A DNA stretch of 51,594 bases from Sphaerotilus sp. (GTDB lineage Bacteria; Pseudomonadota; Gammaproteobacteria; Burkholderiales; Burkholderiaceae_C), in contig JAAFKB010000017.1 of the NCBI GenBank assembly GCA_013299055.1, forward strand, positions 1 to 51,594, in the 5' to 3' direction. Numbering within the stretch: position 1 is the first letter of the stretch; each line of letters opens with the position of its first letter. Shown here piece after piece: positions 16,043 to 25,488 of this stretch. The notes under the pieces were generated by a model, which was not told the origin of the DNA, ran no database searches, and worked only from the letters and a program-made list of their open reading frames with translations. Position numbers and translations under genes: made by a program.

Positions 16043-19000
16043 TCAACGCCGGCGCAGGTCCAGCGTGAACGGGAATTCGCGGCTACGCTGCGCCGGCTCG
16101 ACCACCACGCGCCCCGGCGTGTGCCCCATCGCGAAAAACCGTGCCAGCCGCCGGCTCTCGGCCTCGTAGGAGTTGACCGGGAAGGTCTCGTGGCTGCGGC
16201 CGCCCGGATGCGCGACGTGGTATTGGCAGCCGCCCAGCGAGCACTGGTTCCAGGTGTCGACCAGGTCGAAGGTCAGCGGGGCGTGGATGCCGATGCTCGG
16301 ATGCAGGGCCGACGGCGGCTGCCACGCCCGGTAGCGCACACCGGCCACGTACTCGCCCACCCGGCCGGTCGGCTGCAGCGCCAGCGGCTCGCCGTTGACC
16401 GTGACGGCGTGGCGCGGATCGACCAGGCCCGTGACACGAACCTCCATGCGCTCCAGCGACGAGTCCACATAGCGCGCCGTGCCGCCGGGGGCGCCTTCTT
16501 CGCCCATGACATGCCAAGGTTCCAGCGCGTGGCGCAGCGTCAGGTGGACGCCCCGCGCCGTCAGCTCGCCCACCTTGGGGAAGCGGAAGGCAAAGTGCGG
16601 CGCGAACCACTGCGCATCGAACGCATGGCCGTCGCGCTGCAGGTCGGCCATCACGTCGTCCAGATCCATCTGCACGAAGGTGGGCAGCAGGAAGCGGTCG
16701 TGCAGCTCCGTGCCCCAGCGCACCAGCGGGGCGCGGTACGGCTGCTTCCAGAACCGGGCGATCAGCGTGCGCAGCAGCAGCTGCTGGACGATGGACATGC
16801 GCGCATGCGGCGGCATCTCGAAGGCGCGCAGCTCCAGCAGGCCCAGCCGCCCGGTGGTCGAGTCCGGCGAGTAGAGCTTGTCGATGCAGAACTCGCTGCG
16901 GTGCGTGTTGCCCGTCACGTCGATCAGGACGTTGCGCAGCGTGCGGTCCACCAGCCACGGGGGCATGTCGGCGCCGTGGGTCTCCTGGTGGCGGGCGATC
17001 TCGGCCAGCGCGATCTCCAGCTCGTAGACCTGGTCGTTGCGGGCCTCGTCCACGCGCGGGGCCTGGCTGGTCGGGCCGATGAACATGCCAGAGAACAGGT
17101 AGCTCAGGCTGGGGTGGTTGTGCCAGTACGCCAGCAGCGAGGCCAGCAGGTCCGGCCGGCGCAGGAACGGGGAATCCGCCGGTGTGGCGCCGCCCATGAC
17201 CATGTGGTTGCCGCCACCGGTGCCGGTGTGGCGGCCGTCGAGCAGGAATTTCTCGGTGGACAGGCGCGTCTTCCAGGCCGCGTCATAGAGGAATTCGGTG
17301 TGCTGGACGAGCTGCGGCCAATCCTTGGCGGGGTGGATGTTGACCTCGATCACGCCGGGGTCGGGCGTGACCTGCAGCACCGTCAAGCGGGGGTCGCGCG
17401 GCGGTGGATAGCCTTCGAGCACGATCTGCATGCCCAGCTCGGCGGCAGTGGACTCGACCGCGGCGAGCAGGTCGAGGTAGTCCTCCAGCCGGGCCAGCGG
17501 CGGCATGAAGACGTAGAGCACCCCGGTGGCCGAGCCGACCGATTCGGCCTGTGGCCCGTTGGCACGGCGCGGATCGCGGACCTCGACGCACAGGGCCGTG
17601 CGGGTGGTCTCGCGTGCGGACTCGAAACGCTGCGGCGCCGGCCCCAAGGCCTGTGGTCGGGCATGCAGGCTGGCAGCGGACTGGTGACGCACGGGCACCG
17701 CGACAGGCAGGAGGCTCCGTGGCGCGAACGGGTCTTGCTCGATCACATGAGGGAACTCTTCGGCGCGGACCCACGGCAGCGAGTCCAGCGGCAGCCGGTA
17801 GCCCATGGGCGAGTCGCCAGGGAAGAGGTACATGCGCTCGTCGCGAAAGAACCACGGTCCCGTGACCCAGCGCGGACCGTCCAGCCCCGCGCCGGACTCG
17901 TCCGGCTCGGCCGGCTTGAGCGGCAGCACGTAGCCGACGGGCGCCTCCAGCCCTTGCGTGAAGAGGCGGCGCAGGCGGGCGCGCTCCATCTCGTCGTCGA
18001 GCCGGCTGTCCAGCGGGTCGACGTTGACGGGCAGACGCCGCTCGCGCCAGAGGTAGTAGAAGGTGTCCTCGAAGCCGGTCTGGACGTGGTCGGCCGCGTC
18101 CGCCAGCCCGAGCCGGTCACCCAGGTGGAGCAGGAAGCGCCGGGCATCCTCGCTGGTGTAGGCGTGCGGGTCGCGCTCGTCGGCGAAGAGGCTCGGGTCG
18201 CGCCAGCAGGGCTGCCCGTCCGTGCGCCAGTAGACCGACAAGGCCCAGCGCGGCAGTTGTTCGCCGGGATACCACTTGCCCTGGCCGAAGTGCAGGAAAC
18301 CGCCCTGCCCGTATTCGTCACGCAGGCGATGCACCAGCTCCTGCGCATGCCGGCGCTTGGTCGGACCCAGCGCATCGGTGTTCCACTCGGCGCCGTCGCG
18401 GTCCTCCACCGACACGAAGGTCGGCTCGCCCCCCATCGTCAGCCGCACGTCGCCCGCCACCAGCTCCGCGTCCACCTGCTCGCCCAGCGCCAGCACGGCC
18501 GACCACTGCGCGTCGGTGTAGGGCAGCGTCACCCGCGGCGACTCCCAGATCCGCGTCACGGACATCTCGTGCGAGAACGTGACCTCGCACGGGTCCACGC
18601 CGCCGCTGATCGGCGCAGCACTCGACGGCTGCGGCGTGCAGGCCAGCGGGATGTGGCCTTCGCCCGCCATCAGGCCCGAAGTGGGGTCCAGCCCGATCCA
18701 GCCGGCACCGGGCAGGTAGACCTCGCACCAGGCGTGCAGGTCGGTGAAATCGACTTCCGTGCCGCTGGGGCCGTCCAGCGCCCGCACGTCCGACTTCAGC
18801 TGGATCAGGTAGCCCGAGACAAACCGTGCCGCCAGCCCCAGGTGGCGCAGCGTCTCCACCAGCAGCCAGCCCGAGTCACGGCAGGAACCCGACCGCAGCG
18901 TCAGCGTTTCTTCCGGCGTCTGCACCCCCGGCTCCAGCCGGATGCCATAGCGGATGTCCTGCTGCAGCCGCTGGTTCAGGCCGACCAGGAAGTCGATGGT

Positions 19001-19420
19001 GCGGACCTCCGTGCGGTCGATCGTCGCCAGGAAGTCGGCGAAGGCCGAGGGGGCGGGTGCCGCGACGAGGTACGGTGCCAGCTCCTCCTTCAGCCCGTCC
19101 TCGTAGACGAAGGGGTAGGTCTCCGCGCTCGGCTCCAGGAAGAAGTCGAAGGGGTTGTAGACCGCCATCTCGGCCACGAGATCGACCGTGACCTGGAAGG
19201 TGCGCGTCGGCTCGGGGAAGACCAGCCGGCCGAGGTGGTTGGAGAACGGATCCTGCTGCCAGTTGAGGAAGTGCGTGGCCGGCTCGACCCGCAGCGCATA
19301 CGACAGGATCGGCGTGCGGCAGTGCGGCGCCGGGCGCAGGCGGACGACCTGCGGCCCCAGCTGGACCAGCCGGTCGTAGGTGTAGTGGGTGACGTGGTGG
19401 AGCTTGACGTGGATGGACAC
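16043..19420 (-). CDS. large transglutaminase-like protein with DUF2126 domain
   Basis: A 1125-residue protein. The N-terminal transglutaminase-like module has an intact triad: SGSCRDSGW (about C180), DLHAWCEVYL (about H229) and WIGLDPTSG (about D244). The remaining roughly 800 residues match the DUF2126 type, with tracts such as VRLTMGGEPTFVS, FEDTFYYLWRERRLP and GTGGGNHMVMGG that resemble amidoligase-type active sites. The GTG at 19420 was chosen as start because the family begins MSIHVKLHHVTHYTYDR; the upstream ATG at 19510 would overlap the alpha-E gene by 56 bp. It lies 34 bp after that gene, in the same operon. It is probably a two-activity enzyme (amide hydrolysis/transfer plus ligase-like), inferred from family. 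Confidence 0.87.
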   Translation of the reverse strand: MSIHVKLHHVTHYTYDRLVQLGPQVVRLRPAPHCRTPILSYALRVEPATHFLNWQQDPFSNHLGRLVFPEPTRTFQVTVDLVAEMAVYNPFDFFLEPSAETYPFVYEDGLKEELAPYLVAAPAPSAFADFLATIDRTEVRTIDFLVGLNQRLQQDIRYGIRLEPGVQTPEETLTLRSGSCRDSGWLLVETLRHLGLAARFVSGYLIQLKSDVRALDGPSGTEVDFTDLHAWCEVYLPGAGWIGLDPTSGLMAGEGHIPLACTPQPSSAAPISGGVDPCEVTFSHEMSVTRIWESPRVTLPYTDAQWSAVLALGEQVDAELVAGDVRLTMGGEPTFVSVEDRDGAEWNTDALGPTKRRHAQELVHRLRDEYGQGGFLHFGQGKWYPGEQLPRWALSVYWRTDGQPCWRDPSLFADERDPHAYTSEDARRFLLHLGDRLGLADAADHVQTGFEDTFYYLWRERRLPVNVDPLDSRLDDEMERARLRRLFTQGLEAPVGYVLPLKPAEPDESGAGLDGPRWVTGPWFFRDERMYLFPGDSPMGYRLPLDSLPWVRAEEFPHVIEQDPFAPRSLLPVAVPVRHQSAASLHARPQALGPAPQRFESARETTRTALCVEVRDPRRANGPQAESVGSATGVLYVFMPPLARLEDYLDLLAAVESTAAELGMQIVLEGYPPPRDPRLTVLQVTPDPGVIEVNIHPAKDWPQLVQHTEFLYDAAWKTRLSTEKFLLDGRHTGTGGGNHMVMGGATPADSPFLRRPDLLASLLAYWHNHPSLSYLFSGMFIGPTSQAPRVDEARNDQVYELEIALAEIARHQETHGADMPPWLVDRTLRNVLIDVTGNTHRSEFCIDKLYSPDSTTGRLGLLELRAFEMPPHARMSIVQQLLLRTLIARFWKQPYRAPLVRWGTELHDRFLLPTFVQMDLDDVMADLQRDGHAFDAQWFAPHFAFRFPKVGELTARGVHLTLRHALEPWHVMGEEGAPGGTARYVDSSLERMEVRVTGLVDPRHAVTVNGEPLALQPTGRVGEYVAGVRYRAWQPPSALHPSIGIHAPLTFDLVDTWNQCSLGGCQYHVAHPGGRSHETFPVNSYEAESRRLARFFAMGHTPGRVVVEPAQRSREFPFTLDLRRR

Positions 19421-19454
19421 GGGGGAATGCCTTTGGGCCTGGTGGGGCGGGGGA

Positions 19455-20411
19455 TCAGTGAACGGCCACGAGGAAGTCGCGGCTGATGCCGGCCCCGAGG
19501 TCGCCGACACGGTCGAGGAACTGCGTCAGGTAGGCGTGCAGTCCGGTGGAGAGGATCTCGTCGATGCGGCCGAATTCCAGGTCCGCATGCAGGCGGCCGG
19601 CGCGGCGCAGCGTCTCCGAGGTCGGGTCGGGCGCCACCAGCTTCAGGTTGGCGACGACCTCCTGCGTGCAGGCGGCCAGCGAGCGCGGCATGTCCTGGCG
19701 CAGGATCAGCAGCTCGGCCACCTTCTCCGGCTGGATCACGTTGCGGTAGACCTTGCGGTAGACCTCGAAGCCGGACACCGAGCGCAGGATCGCCGACCAG
19801 TGGTAGAAGTCGTATTCCTGATCGCGGGCATCGGCGGCGCCGTAGAAATCGCTCTCGACGGCGTGGAACTTCACGTCGAGCAGCCGGGCCGTGTTGTCGG
19901 CGCGTTCCAGGAAGGTGCCGATGCGGACGAAGTGCAGCGACTCGTCCTGGAGCATGGTGCCGACCTGCACGCCGCGCGACAGGTGCGAGCGGAACTTGAC
20001 CCACTCGAACAAGCCGCTCGGGTCGCGCTCGAAGGTGTTCTCGCGCAGCAGGCGGTTGAATTCGAGCCAGGTCTGGTTGGTGGTTTCCCAGACTTCGGTC
20101 GTCAAGGCGCCGCGCACCGCACGGGCGTTTTCCCGCGCCGCCCGCAGGCAACTGAAGATCGACGACGGGTTGCGCTCGTCGCGGACCATGTAGTCCATGA
20201 CGCTCTGGGCGGTGACATCGCCGTAGCGCCGGGCGAAGTCGCCGCTCAGCTCGGAGATGCTCAGCAGGCCGCGCCAGCCCAGCTCCGACACCGCCGTCGA
20301 TTGCGGCAGCAGCGCGGTCTGGTAGTTCACGTCCAGCATCCGGGCGGTGTTTTCGGCGCGCTCCATGTAGCGCGACATCCAGAACAGGTGATCAGCAGTG
20401 CGTGACAGCAT
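19455..20411 (-). CDS. alpha-E domain-containing protein
   Basis: This 318-residue all-helical protein begins LSRTADHLFWMSRYMERAENTARML, the hallmark of the alpha-E family, and repeats a related pattern in the middle (FLERADNTARLLDVKF). The family is of unknown activity and nearly always accompanies circularly permuted ATP-grasp and transglutaminase genes, perhaps as a scaffold or substrate-binding subunit. It has no signal peptide or membrane segment. It lies 22 bp downstream of the ATP-grasp gene and 34 bp upstream of the DUF2126 gene, on the same strand. Length is usual for the stand-alone form. Confidence 0.92.
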   Translation of the reverse strand: MLSRTADHLFWMSRYMERAENTARMLDVNYQTALLPQSTAVSELGWRGLLSISELSGDFARRYGDVTAQSVMDYMVRDERNPSSIFSCLRAARENARAVRGALTTEVWETTNQTWLEFNRLLRENTFERDPSGLFEWVKFRSHLSRGVQVGTMLQDESLHFVRIGTFLERADNTARLLDVKFHAVESDFYGAADARDQEYDFYHWSAILRSVSGFEVYRKVYRNVIQPEKVAELLILRQDMPRSLAACTQEVVANLKLVAPDPTSETLRRAGRLHADLEFGRIDEILSTGLHAYLTQFLDRVGDLGAGISRDFLVAVH

Positions 20412-20433
20412 TTGGTGTAGTCCTCATCAATCC

Positions 20434-21882
20434 TCAGTCCTCAAGCACCCAGGTGTCCTTGGTGCCACCGCCCTGCGACGAGTTGACCACCAGGGAGCCT
20501 TCCTTGAGGGCCACGCGGGTCAGGCCGCCCGCCACCATCTGCACCGACTTGCCCGACAGCACGAAGGGTCGCAGGTCAATGTGACGCGGCGCCACGCCCG
20601 ACTCGACGAACGTCGGGCAGGTGGACAGGCTCAGCGTCGGCTGGGCGATGTAGTTGCTCGGGTTGGCGACGAGCTGCGCGCGAAAGGCGGCGATCTCGGC
20701 CTTGGTGGACGCCGGGCCGACCAGCATCCCGTAGCCGCCCGCGCCGTGGACCTCCTTCACCACCAGCTCGTGCAGGTGGTCAAGCACGTACTGGTAGTCG
20801 TCCTTCTCACGGCAAAGGTAGGTCGGGACGTTGTTCAGGATCGGTTTTTCCCCGAGGTAGAACTCGATCATCTTGGGCACGTAGGCGTAGATCGACTTGT
20901 CGTCGGCGACCCCCGTGCCGACCGCGTTCGACAGCGTGACGTTGCCGGCCCGGTAGACCGACAGCAGCCCCGGGCAACCCAGCGTCGTGTCCGGGCGGAA
21001 CACCAACGGATCGAGGAAGTCGTCGTCCAGCCGGCGGTAGATGACATCCACGCGCTTCGGGCCGCGCGTGGTGCGCATGAAGACGAAGTTGTCCTTCACG
21101 AACAGGTCCTGGCCCTCGACCAGCTCGACGCCCATCTGCTGGGCCAGGAAGGCGTGCTCGAAGTAGGCCGAGTTGTACATGCCGGGGGTCAGCACCACGA
21201 CCGTCGGGTCGTTGACGCCGTTCGGGGCGACCTCGCGCAGCGTCTCCAGCAGCAGGTCGGGGTAGTGCGCGACCGGGGCGATGCGGTGGTTGGCGAACAG
21301 GTCCGGGAACAGCCGCATCATCATCTTGCGGTTTTCGAGCATGTAGCTCACGCCGCTGGGCACGCGCAGGTTGTCCTCCAGCACGTAGTACTGGCCGCTG
21401 CCGTCCGGGTTGGCGACGCGCACGATGTCGATGCCGGAGATGTGCGAGTAGACACCGCCGGGCACGTCCACGCCGACCATCTCGGGACGGAACTGCGCGT
21501 TGGAGAGGATCTGGTCGGCCGGCACGATCCCCGCCTTGACGATCTCCTGGCCGTGGTAGACATCGTGGATGAAGCGGTTGAGCGCCGTGACGCGCTGCGT
21601 CAGGCCCGCCTCCATCTCGCGCCACTCGTGGGCGGGGATGACCCGCGGGATCAGGTCGAAGGGGATGAGCCGCTCCGTGCCCTCGCCGGAATCCTTGTCG
21701 CCGTAGACGGCAAACGTGATCCCGACGCGGCGGAAGATCATCTCCGCCTCCTCGCGCCGCGCACGCATCGCGTCGGACGGCTGCTGGGCCAGCCAGCGGG
21801 CATAGGTTCGATAGTGGTCCCGCACCGCGGTGTCGGTGGCGGTGGCACCGGTGGCATGCATTTCGTCGAACATCGGTCTCAT
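20434..21882 (-). CDS. circularly permuted type 2 ATP-grasp protein
   Basis: A 482-residue ATP-grasp ligase of the circularly permuted class. Recognisable blocks are DNLRVPSGVSYMLENRKMM, VVLTPGMYNSAYFEHAFLA, GQDLFVKDNFVFMRT, VIYRRLDDDFLDPL and the C-terminal LSLSTCPTFV with DLRPFVL. The presumed reaction is ATP-dependent formation of an amide bond, probably in a peptide product; substrate unknown. The ATG overlaps the comEC stop (ATGA at 21879-21882), so it is translated together with comEC. It is followed by the stand-alone alpha-E gene, reproducing the usual pair. It is clearly distinct from the fused copy at 13346-16021. Confidence 0.92.
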   Translation of the reverse strand: MRPMFDEMHATGATATDTAVRDHYRTYARWLAQQPSDAMRARREEAEMIFRRVGITFAVYGDKDSGEGTERLIPFDLIPRVIPAHEWREMEAGLTQRVTALNRFIHDVYHGQEIVKAGIVPADQILSNAQFRPEMVGVDVPGGVYSHISGIDIVRVANPDGSGQYYVLEDNLRVPSGVSYMLENRKMMMRLFPDLFANHRIAPVAHYPDLLLETLREVAPNGVNDPTVVVLTPGMYNSAYFEHAFLAQQMGVELVEGQDLFVKDNFVFMRTTRGPKRVDVIYRRLDDDFLDPLVFRPDTTLGCPGLLSVYRAGNVTLSNAVGTGVADDKSIYAYVPKMIEFYLGEKPILNNVPTYLCREKDDYQYVLDHLHELVVKEVHGAGGYGMLVGPASTKAEIAAFRAQLVANPSNYIAQPTLSLSTCPTFVESGVAPRHIDLRPFVLSGKSVQMVAGGLTRVALKEGSLVVNSSQGGGTKDTWVLED

Positions 21883-24335
21883 GGGCGTGGTGGATCGTGG
21901 AGAGCGTTGGGGGAAGACTTAGCAATATCAGGGCCATCCTGCGGCGGCACCCCGGCAGCGGGCACCGACTCGGCCCGCTGCCAGTAGCGCGGACGCTGCG
22001 AACGGGTGCAGACCGCCGCTGCGTCGGCACTGCGCCAGTGCCATGCACCACATTGGGGCGTCGTGACCACCTCGGCACCTTGCGCGGCGTAGCGGGCGAG
22101 GACTGCGGGCGCCGGATGTCCGTAGCGGTTGTGCCGCCCCGCCTGCACGATAGCCCAGCGCGGCGCCACCGAATTGAGAAAATGCAGGGCCGAGGACGAT
22201 CCGCTGCCGTGGTGCGGCACCAGCAGCACGTCTGCCCGCAACTGGGCGCGCTGGCGGATGACCAGCCGCAGCTCCTGCTCCACGCCGATGTCGCCGGTCA
22301 GCAGCGCCACCCGCCCGCCGGCCGACACGATCCGCAGCACGCAGGACACCGCGTTGGGCCGCAGCACGGCGAGGCCCGGCCGGTCGTGGTCGGTGGCCTC
22401 GGGGTGCAGGAACTCGAAGGCCACGCCGTCCCGGATCCAGCGCGTGCCGGCCGTGCAGCGTTGGTGGGGCGCCCGGCCGCGCAAGGGGTGTTCCGGCTCC
22501 AGCGCGCTGTGCAGCAGCCCCACCGGCAGCGCCTGGAAGATGGCCGGCGCGCCACCGCTGTGGTCGGTGTCGCGGTGGGTGATGACCAGGTGATCGAGCC
22601 GGCGCACGCCCATTGCGTGCAGCAGCGGCACCAGCACCCGCTCGCCCGCGTTGCCGGTCTCGCCGTGGCGGCCGTAGGCGGGGCCGGTGTCGTAGAGCAG
22701 GTGGTGGTGTGCCGTCCGCACGAGCACGGCGTTGCCTTGGCCGATGTCCGCGGCGAGCAGCTCGAACTCCCCCGGTGGCGGCACCGGCAGCGCGGGCCAC
22801 GCCATCGGCAGCAGCAGCGGCACTCCCGCGAGCCGCCACCCCAGTGGCAGCGGCGCCACCAGCCACGCAGCAGCCACCACCGCCAGCGCCTGCGCCCACA
22901 GCGGCACCGCCGGCAGATGCACGCTCGCCCATGGCCACGCCGCCATCGTCTGCAGCACCGTCATCAGCCCCTCCACCACCGGCAGCGCCCCGCCCCACAG
23001 TGGCGCCCACACCAGCCCGAGCAGCGCCAGCGGCGTGAGCAGCAGCGTCACCGCCGGAATCGCCACCGCATTGGCCAGCAGCGACACCAGCGAGACCTGC
23101 TGGAAGAACAGCACCGTCCACGGTGCCAGCCCGACCGTCACCACCCACTGCGTGCGCCAGAGACCGCGCAGCGCGACCAGCGTGTGGCTGCGCCAGCCGG
23201 TCTGCAGCACGCTGGACGGCGGTGCCCCACCCAGCACCAGCAGCGCCACCGCGACAAACGACAGCCAGAACCCCGCCTGCAGCAGCGCCCAAGGGTCCAG
23301 CAGCACCACGCCCGCTGCGGCGGCCAGCAGGATGCGCCCGCCCGACCAGCGCCACGCCCCGCTGCGCAGCACGGCGACGATCGCCAGCATCAGCACCGTG
23401 CGCTGTGCCGGCACGCCCCACCCCGCCAGCAGCGCATACCCCACCGCCACCGCCAGCCCGCCCCAGCGCGCCACCACCGGCGCCGGCCGCACCAGCAGCC
23501 ACGCGCTGCGCAGCCGCCAGCACCGCCCGATCACCACCCCGCCCAGCCAGCCCAGCAGCGTCACATGCAGCCCGCTGATCGACACCAGATGCGCCACGCC
23601 CGTGGTGCGCAAGACCGCCCAGTCGCCGCGCTCGATCGCCGCCTGGTCGCCCACCGCCAGCGCGGCCAGCAGCCCCGCCGCTGGCGTGTCCCCCAAGGTC
23701 TGGTGCAGGCGGTCGCGCAGCGTCTGGCGCAGGCGGTCCACCGCGGCGTCGCCCGTGTCCGCCAGGAACTCGGCGCGCTGCACCGTGCCGACCGCCCCCA
23801 CGCCGCGTTCGAACAGCGCCAGCGTCGCGTCGAATCCATGCGGATTGACCGGCCCGTCCGGCAAGCGCAGCCGCAGCGTCAGCCGCCACCGCTGGCCCGC
23901 ACGTGGAAGGGCCACGGGCGTGCTTCCCCCGGAAAACCACGCCAGCCCCAGCCGCGACGGCACGCCGGACGGCGCCCCTGCCCTGTCCACCAGCAGGTCG
24001 AAGCGCACCCCGTCCGTGCGCAGCACCGGCAGCCCCACCACCACGCCCGTGAGCGTCAGCGTCTGCTGCTCCAGCCGAGGGTCCAGCCGGTCAGCCAGCC
24101 GCAGCCCGGCGCGCCAGTCGGTCAGCGCCCCGCCCAGCAAGGCCGCCGCCAGCAGGGTCCACACCGCCGACCGGCGGACCACGCCGACGGCCAGCAGCCC
24201 CAGCGCCACCCCGACGGCCAGCCAGCGCCCCTGCGCGCCGACCAGCGTGGCCTGCTGCACCTGCCACGCCGTGCCCAGCAGCCCCCCGGCCGCCGCCCAC
24301 CGCCACCCGCCGCGCCCCCGGCCTGATGTCTGCAT
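21879..24335 (-). CDS. comEC: ComEC/Rec2 family DNA uptake channel protein
   Basis: An 818-residue inner-membrane protein that passes single-stranded DNA into the cytoplasm during natural transformation. Seen: N-terminal hydrophobic segments and an OB-like DUF4131 region (about 30-190); a central multi-pass competence domain (about 215-500) with HLVSISGLHVTLLGW; and a C-terminal metallo-beta-lactamase-like domain with HRDTDHSGGA and LLVPHHGSGSSS. The C-terminal metal ligands look intact, so the nuclease-like domain may be functional. Length is normal for proteobacteria. It is divergent from the ridA-family gene across 115 bp. It overlaps the ATP-grasp gene by 4 bp, an unexpected partnership, since competence and the amidoligase cluster have no known link. 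Confidence 0.93.
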   Translation of the reverse strand: MQTSGRGRGGWRWAAAGGLLGTAWQVQQATLVGAQGRWLAVGVALGLLAVGVVRRSAVWTLLAAALLGGALTDWRAGLRLADRLDPRLEQQTLTLTGVVVGLPVLRTDGVRFDLLVDRAGAPSGVPSRLGLAWFSGGSTPVALPRAGQRWRLTLRLRLPDGPVNPHGFDATLALFERGVGAVGTVQRAEFLADTGDAAVDRLRQTLRDRLHQTLGDTPAAGLLAALAVGDQAAIERGDWAVLRTTGVAHLVSISGLHVTLLGWLGGVVIGRCWRLRSAWLLVRPAPVVARWGGLAVAVGYALLAGWGVPAQRTVLMLAIVAVLRSGAWRWSGGRILLAAAAGVVLLDPWALLQAGFWLSFVAVALLVLGGAPPSSVLQTGWRSHTLVALRGLWRTQWVVTVGLAPWTVLFFQQVSLVSLLANAVAIPAVTLLLTPLALLGLVWAPLWGGALPVVEGLMTVLQTMAAWPWASVHLPAVPLWAQALAVVAAAWLVAPLPLGWRLAGVPLLLPMAWPALPVPPPGEFELLAADIGQGNAVLVRTAHHHLLYDTGPAYGRHGETGNAGERVLVPLLHAMGVRRLDHLVITHRDTDHSGGAPAIFQALPVGLLHSALEPEHPLRGRAPHQRCTAGTRWIRDGVAFEFLHPEATDHDRPGLAVLRPNAVSCVLRIVSAGGRVALLTGDIGVEQELRLVIRQRAQLRADVLLVPHHGSGSSSALHFLNSVAPRWAIVQAGRHNRYGHPAPAVLARYAAQGAEVVTTPQCGAWHWRSADAAAVCTRSQRPRYWQRAESVPAAGVPPQDGPDIAKSSPNALHDPPRP

Positions 24336-24450
24336 CCACGCCGCCCTTCCGCTCAGTTCGATTGGCGCTTGCCAGTGTAGGATCGTGCAGATGGCACACC
24401 GTGGCCTCCCCCTTTTTTTTCATTTCCAGCCCTCCACCGACGTTTTCTCC

Positions 24451-24909
24451 ATGACCATTTCGCAACGCCTCCAGGACCTCGGCATCACCCTGCCGCCCGT
24501 GGCCATCCCCGCCGCCGCCTACGTGCCCTTCGTGCAGACCGGCAACCTGGTCTTCCTGTCCGGCCACATCGCCAAGCGCGATGGCCAGCCCTGGGTCGGC
24601 CAGCTCGGCAAGACCATGACCACCGCCGAGGGCCAGCAGGCCGCCCGCGCCATCGCCATCGACCTGCTCGGCACGCTGCAGGCGGCGGTCGGCGACCTGG
24701 GCCGCGTGCGCCGCATCGTCAAGGTGATGAGCCTGGTCAACAGCACTGGCGACTACACCGAGCAGCACCTCGTCACCAACGGCGCCTCGCAGCTCTTCGC
24801 GCAGGTCTTCGGCGACCAGATCGGCGCCCACGCCCGCAGCGCCTTCGGGGTCGCGCAGATCCCGCTGGGCGCCTGCGTCGAGATCGAGCTGATCGCCGAA
24901 GTCGAATGA
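24451..24909 (+). CDS. RidA family protein
   Basis: A 152-residue member of the YjgF/YER057c/UK114 (Rid) family, whose founding enzyme hydrolyses reactive enamine/imine intermediates from PLP enzymes. Seen: VQTGNLVFLSGHIAKRDGQP near the N terminus and the C-terminal block HARSAFGVAQIPLGACVEIE, with the conserved Arg that contacts the substrate carboxylate. It is longer than classical RidA (about 128 residues) and fits the Rid2/YjgH-like type. The ATG at 24451 was chosen because it begins the family-like sequence (MTISQRLQDLGI); the same reading frame runs open upstream but lies antisense to comEC. The stop overlaps dsbB by 4 bp. Cytoplasmic. Confidence 0.9.
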   Translation: MTISQRLQDLGITLPPVAIPAAAYVPFVQTGNLVFLSGHIAKRDGQPWVGQLGKTMTTAEGQQAARAIAIDLLGTLQAAVGDLGRVRRIVKVMSLVNSTGDYTEQHLVTNGASQLFAQVFGDQIGAHARSAFGVAQIPLGACVEIELIAEVE

Positions 24910-25481
24910 ACGCTGCCGGTCTGTTGCAGCGCCACGCCCGGCTGGCCTTCGTGCTGGTTGCGCTGGCGTGTCTGGCCAGCGTGGCCGGGGCGCTGTACGC
25001 GCAGCACGTCCACGGGATGGAGCCGTGTCCGTGGTGCATCCTGCAGCGCGTCGTCTACCTGCTGATCGCGGCGGTGGCCCTGCTCGCGGCGGCACTGCCG
25101 CGCGGGCCGGGCGGCCGGGTCGCGACGGGACTCTCGGCGCTGCTGGTGGCCCTGCTCGGGCTGGGCGGACTGGCGGCGGCGCTCTACCAGCACCTGGTGG
25201 CCGCCAGGCTGCCGTCCTGCGACATGACGCTGGCCGACCGGATCGTCTCCGGGCTGGGGCTGGATGCATGGCAGCCGGAGGTGTTCGAGGTGCGCGCGTC
25301 GTGTGCGGACGCGGCGGTGTCGCTGCTGGGCGTGCCGTTCGAGCTGTGGAGCGCGGCGCTGTTCGCGGCCCTGGGCGCGCTGGCGGTGGCGTTGCTGCGG
25401 GCGGCCATGGCGCCGGCCCCGGACCTCGGGGACGCCGTCCCGCAGGCGCGGGGCCGATCTGGCCACACGCCTCGGGCCTAA
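24906..25481 (+). CDS. dsbB: disulfide bond formation protein DsbB
   Basis: A 191-residue inner-membrane quinone reductase that reoxidises periplasmic DsbA. Seen: four hydrophobic segments (about 13-33, 47-65, 74-95, 137-160), the first periplasmic redox pair in EPCPWCILQR (about C41, C44) and the second pair in LPSCDM and RASCADA (about C105, C133). All four catalytic cysteines are therefore present. The C-terminal tail of about 30 residues is polar and Pro/Arg rich. The start overlaps the ridA-family stop (ATGA). The GspE-like gene begins 8 bp after its stop; disulfide formation is needed for pili and type II secretion, which is a possible but unproven link. Confidence 0.95.
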   Translation: MNAAGLLQRHARLAFVLVALACLASVAGALYAQHVHGMEPCPWCILQRVVYLLIAAVALLAAALPRGPGGRVATGLSALLVALLGLGGLAAALYQHLVAARLPSCDMTLADRIVSGLGLDAWQPEVFEVRASCADAAVSLLGVPFELWSAALFAALGALAVALLRAAMAPAPDLGDAVPQARGRSGHTPRA

Positions 25482-25488
25482 TGGCGCC

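Noticed and set aside
13379-19486. A 2035-codon open frame on the plus strand opposite the transglutaminase/ATP-grasp genes
   Set aside because: It is the mirror of the GC-rich genes on the other strand, with low-complexity Arg/Gln/His composition and no recognisable domain.
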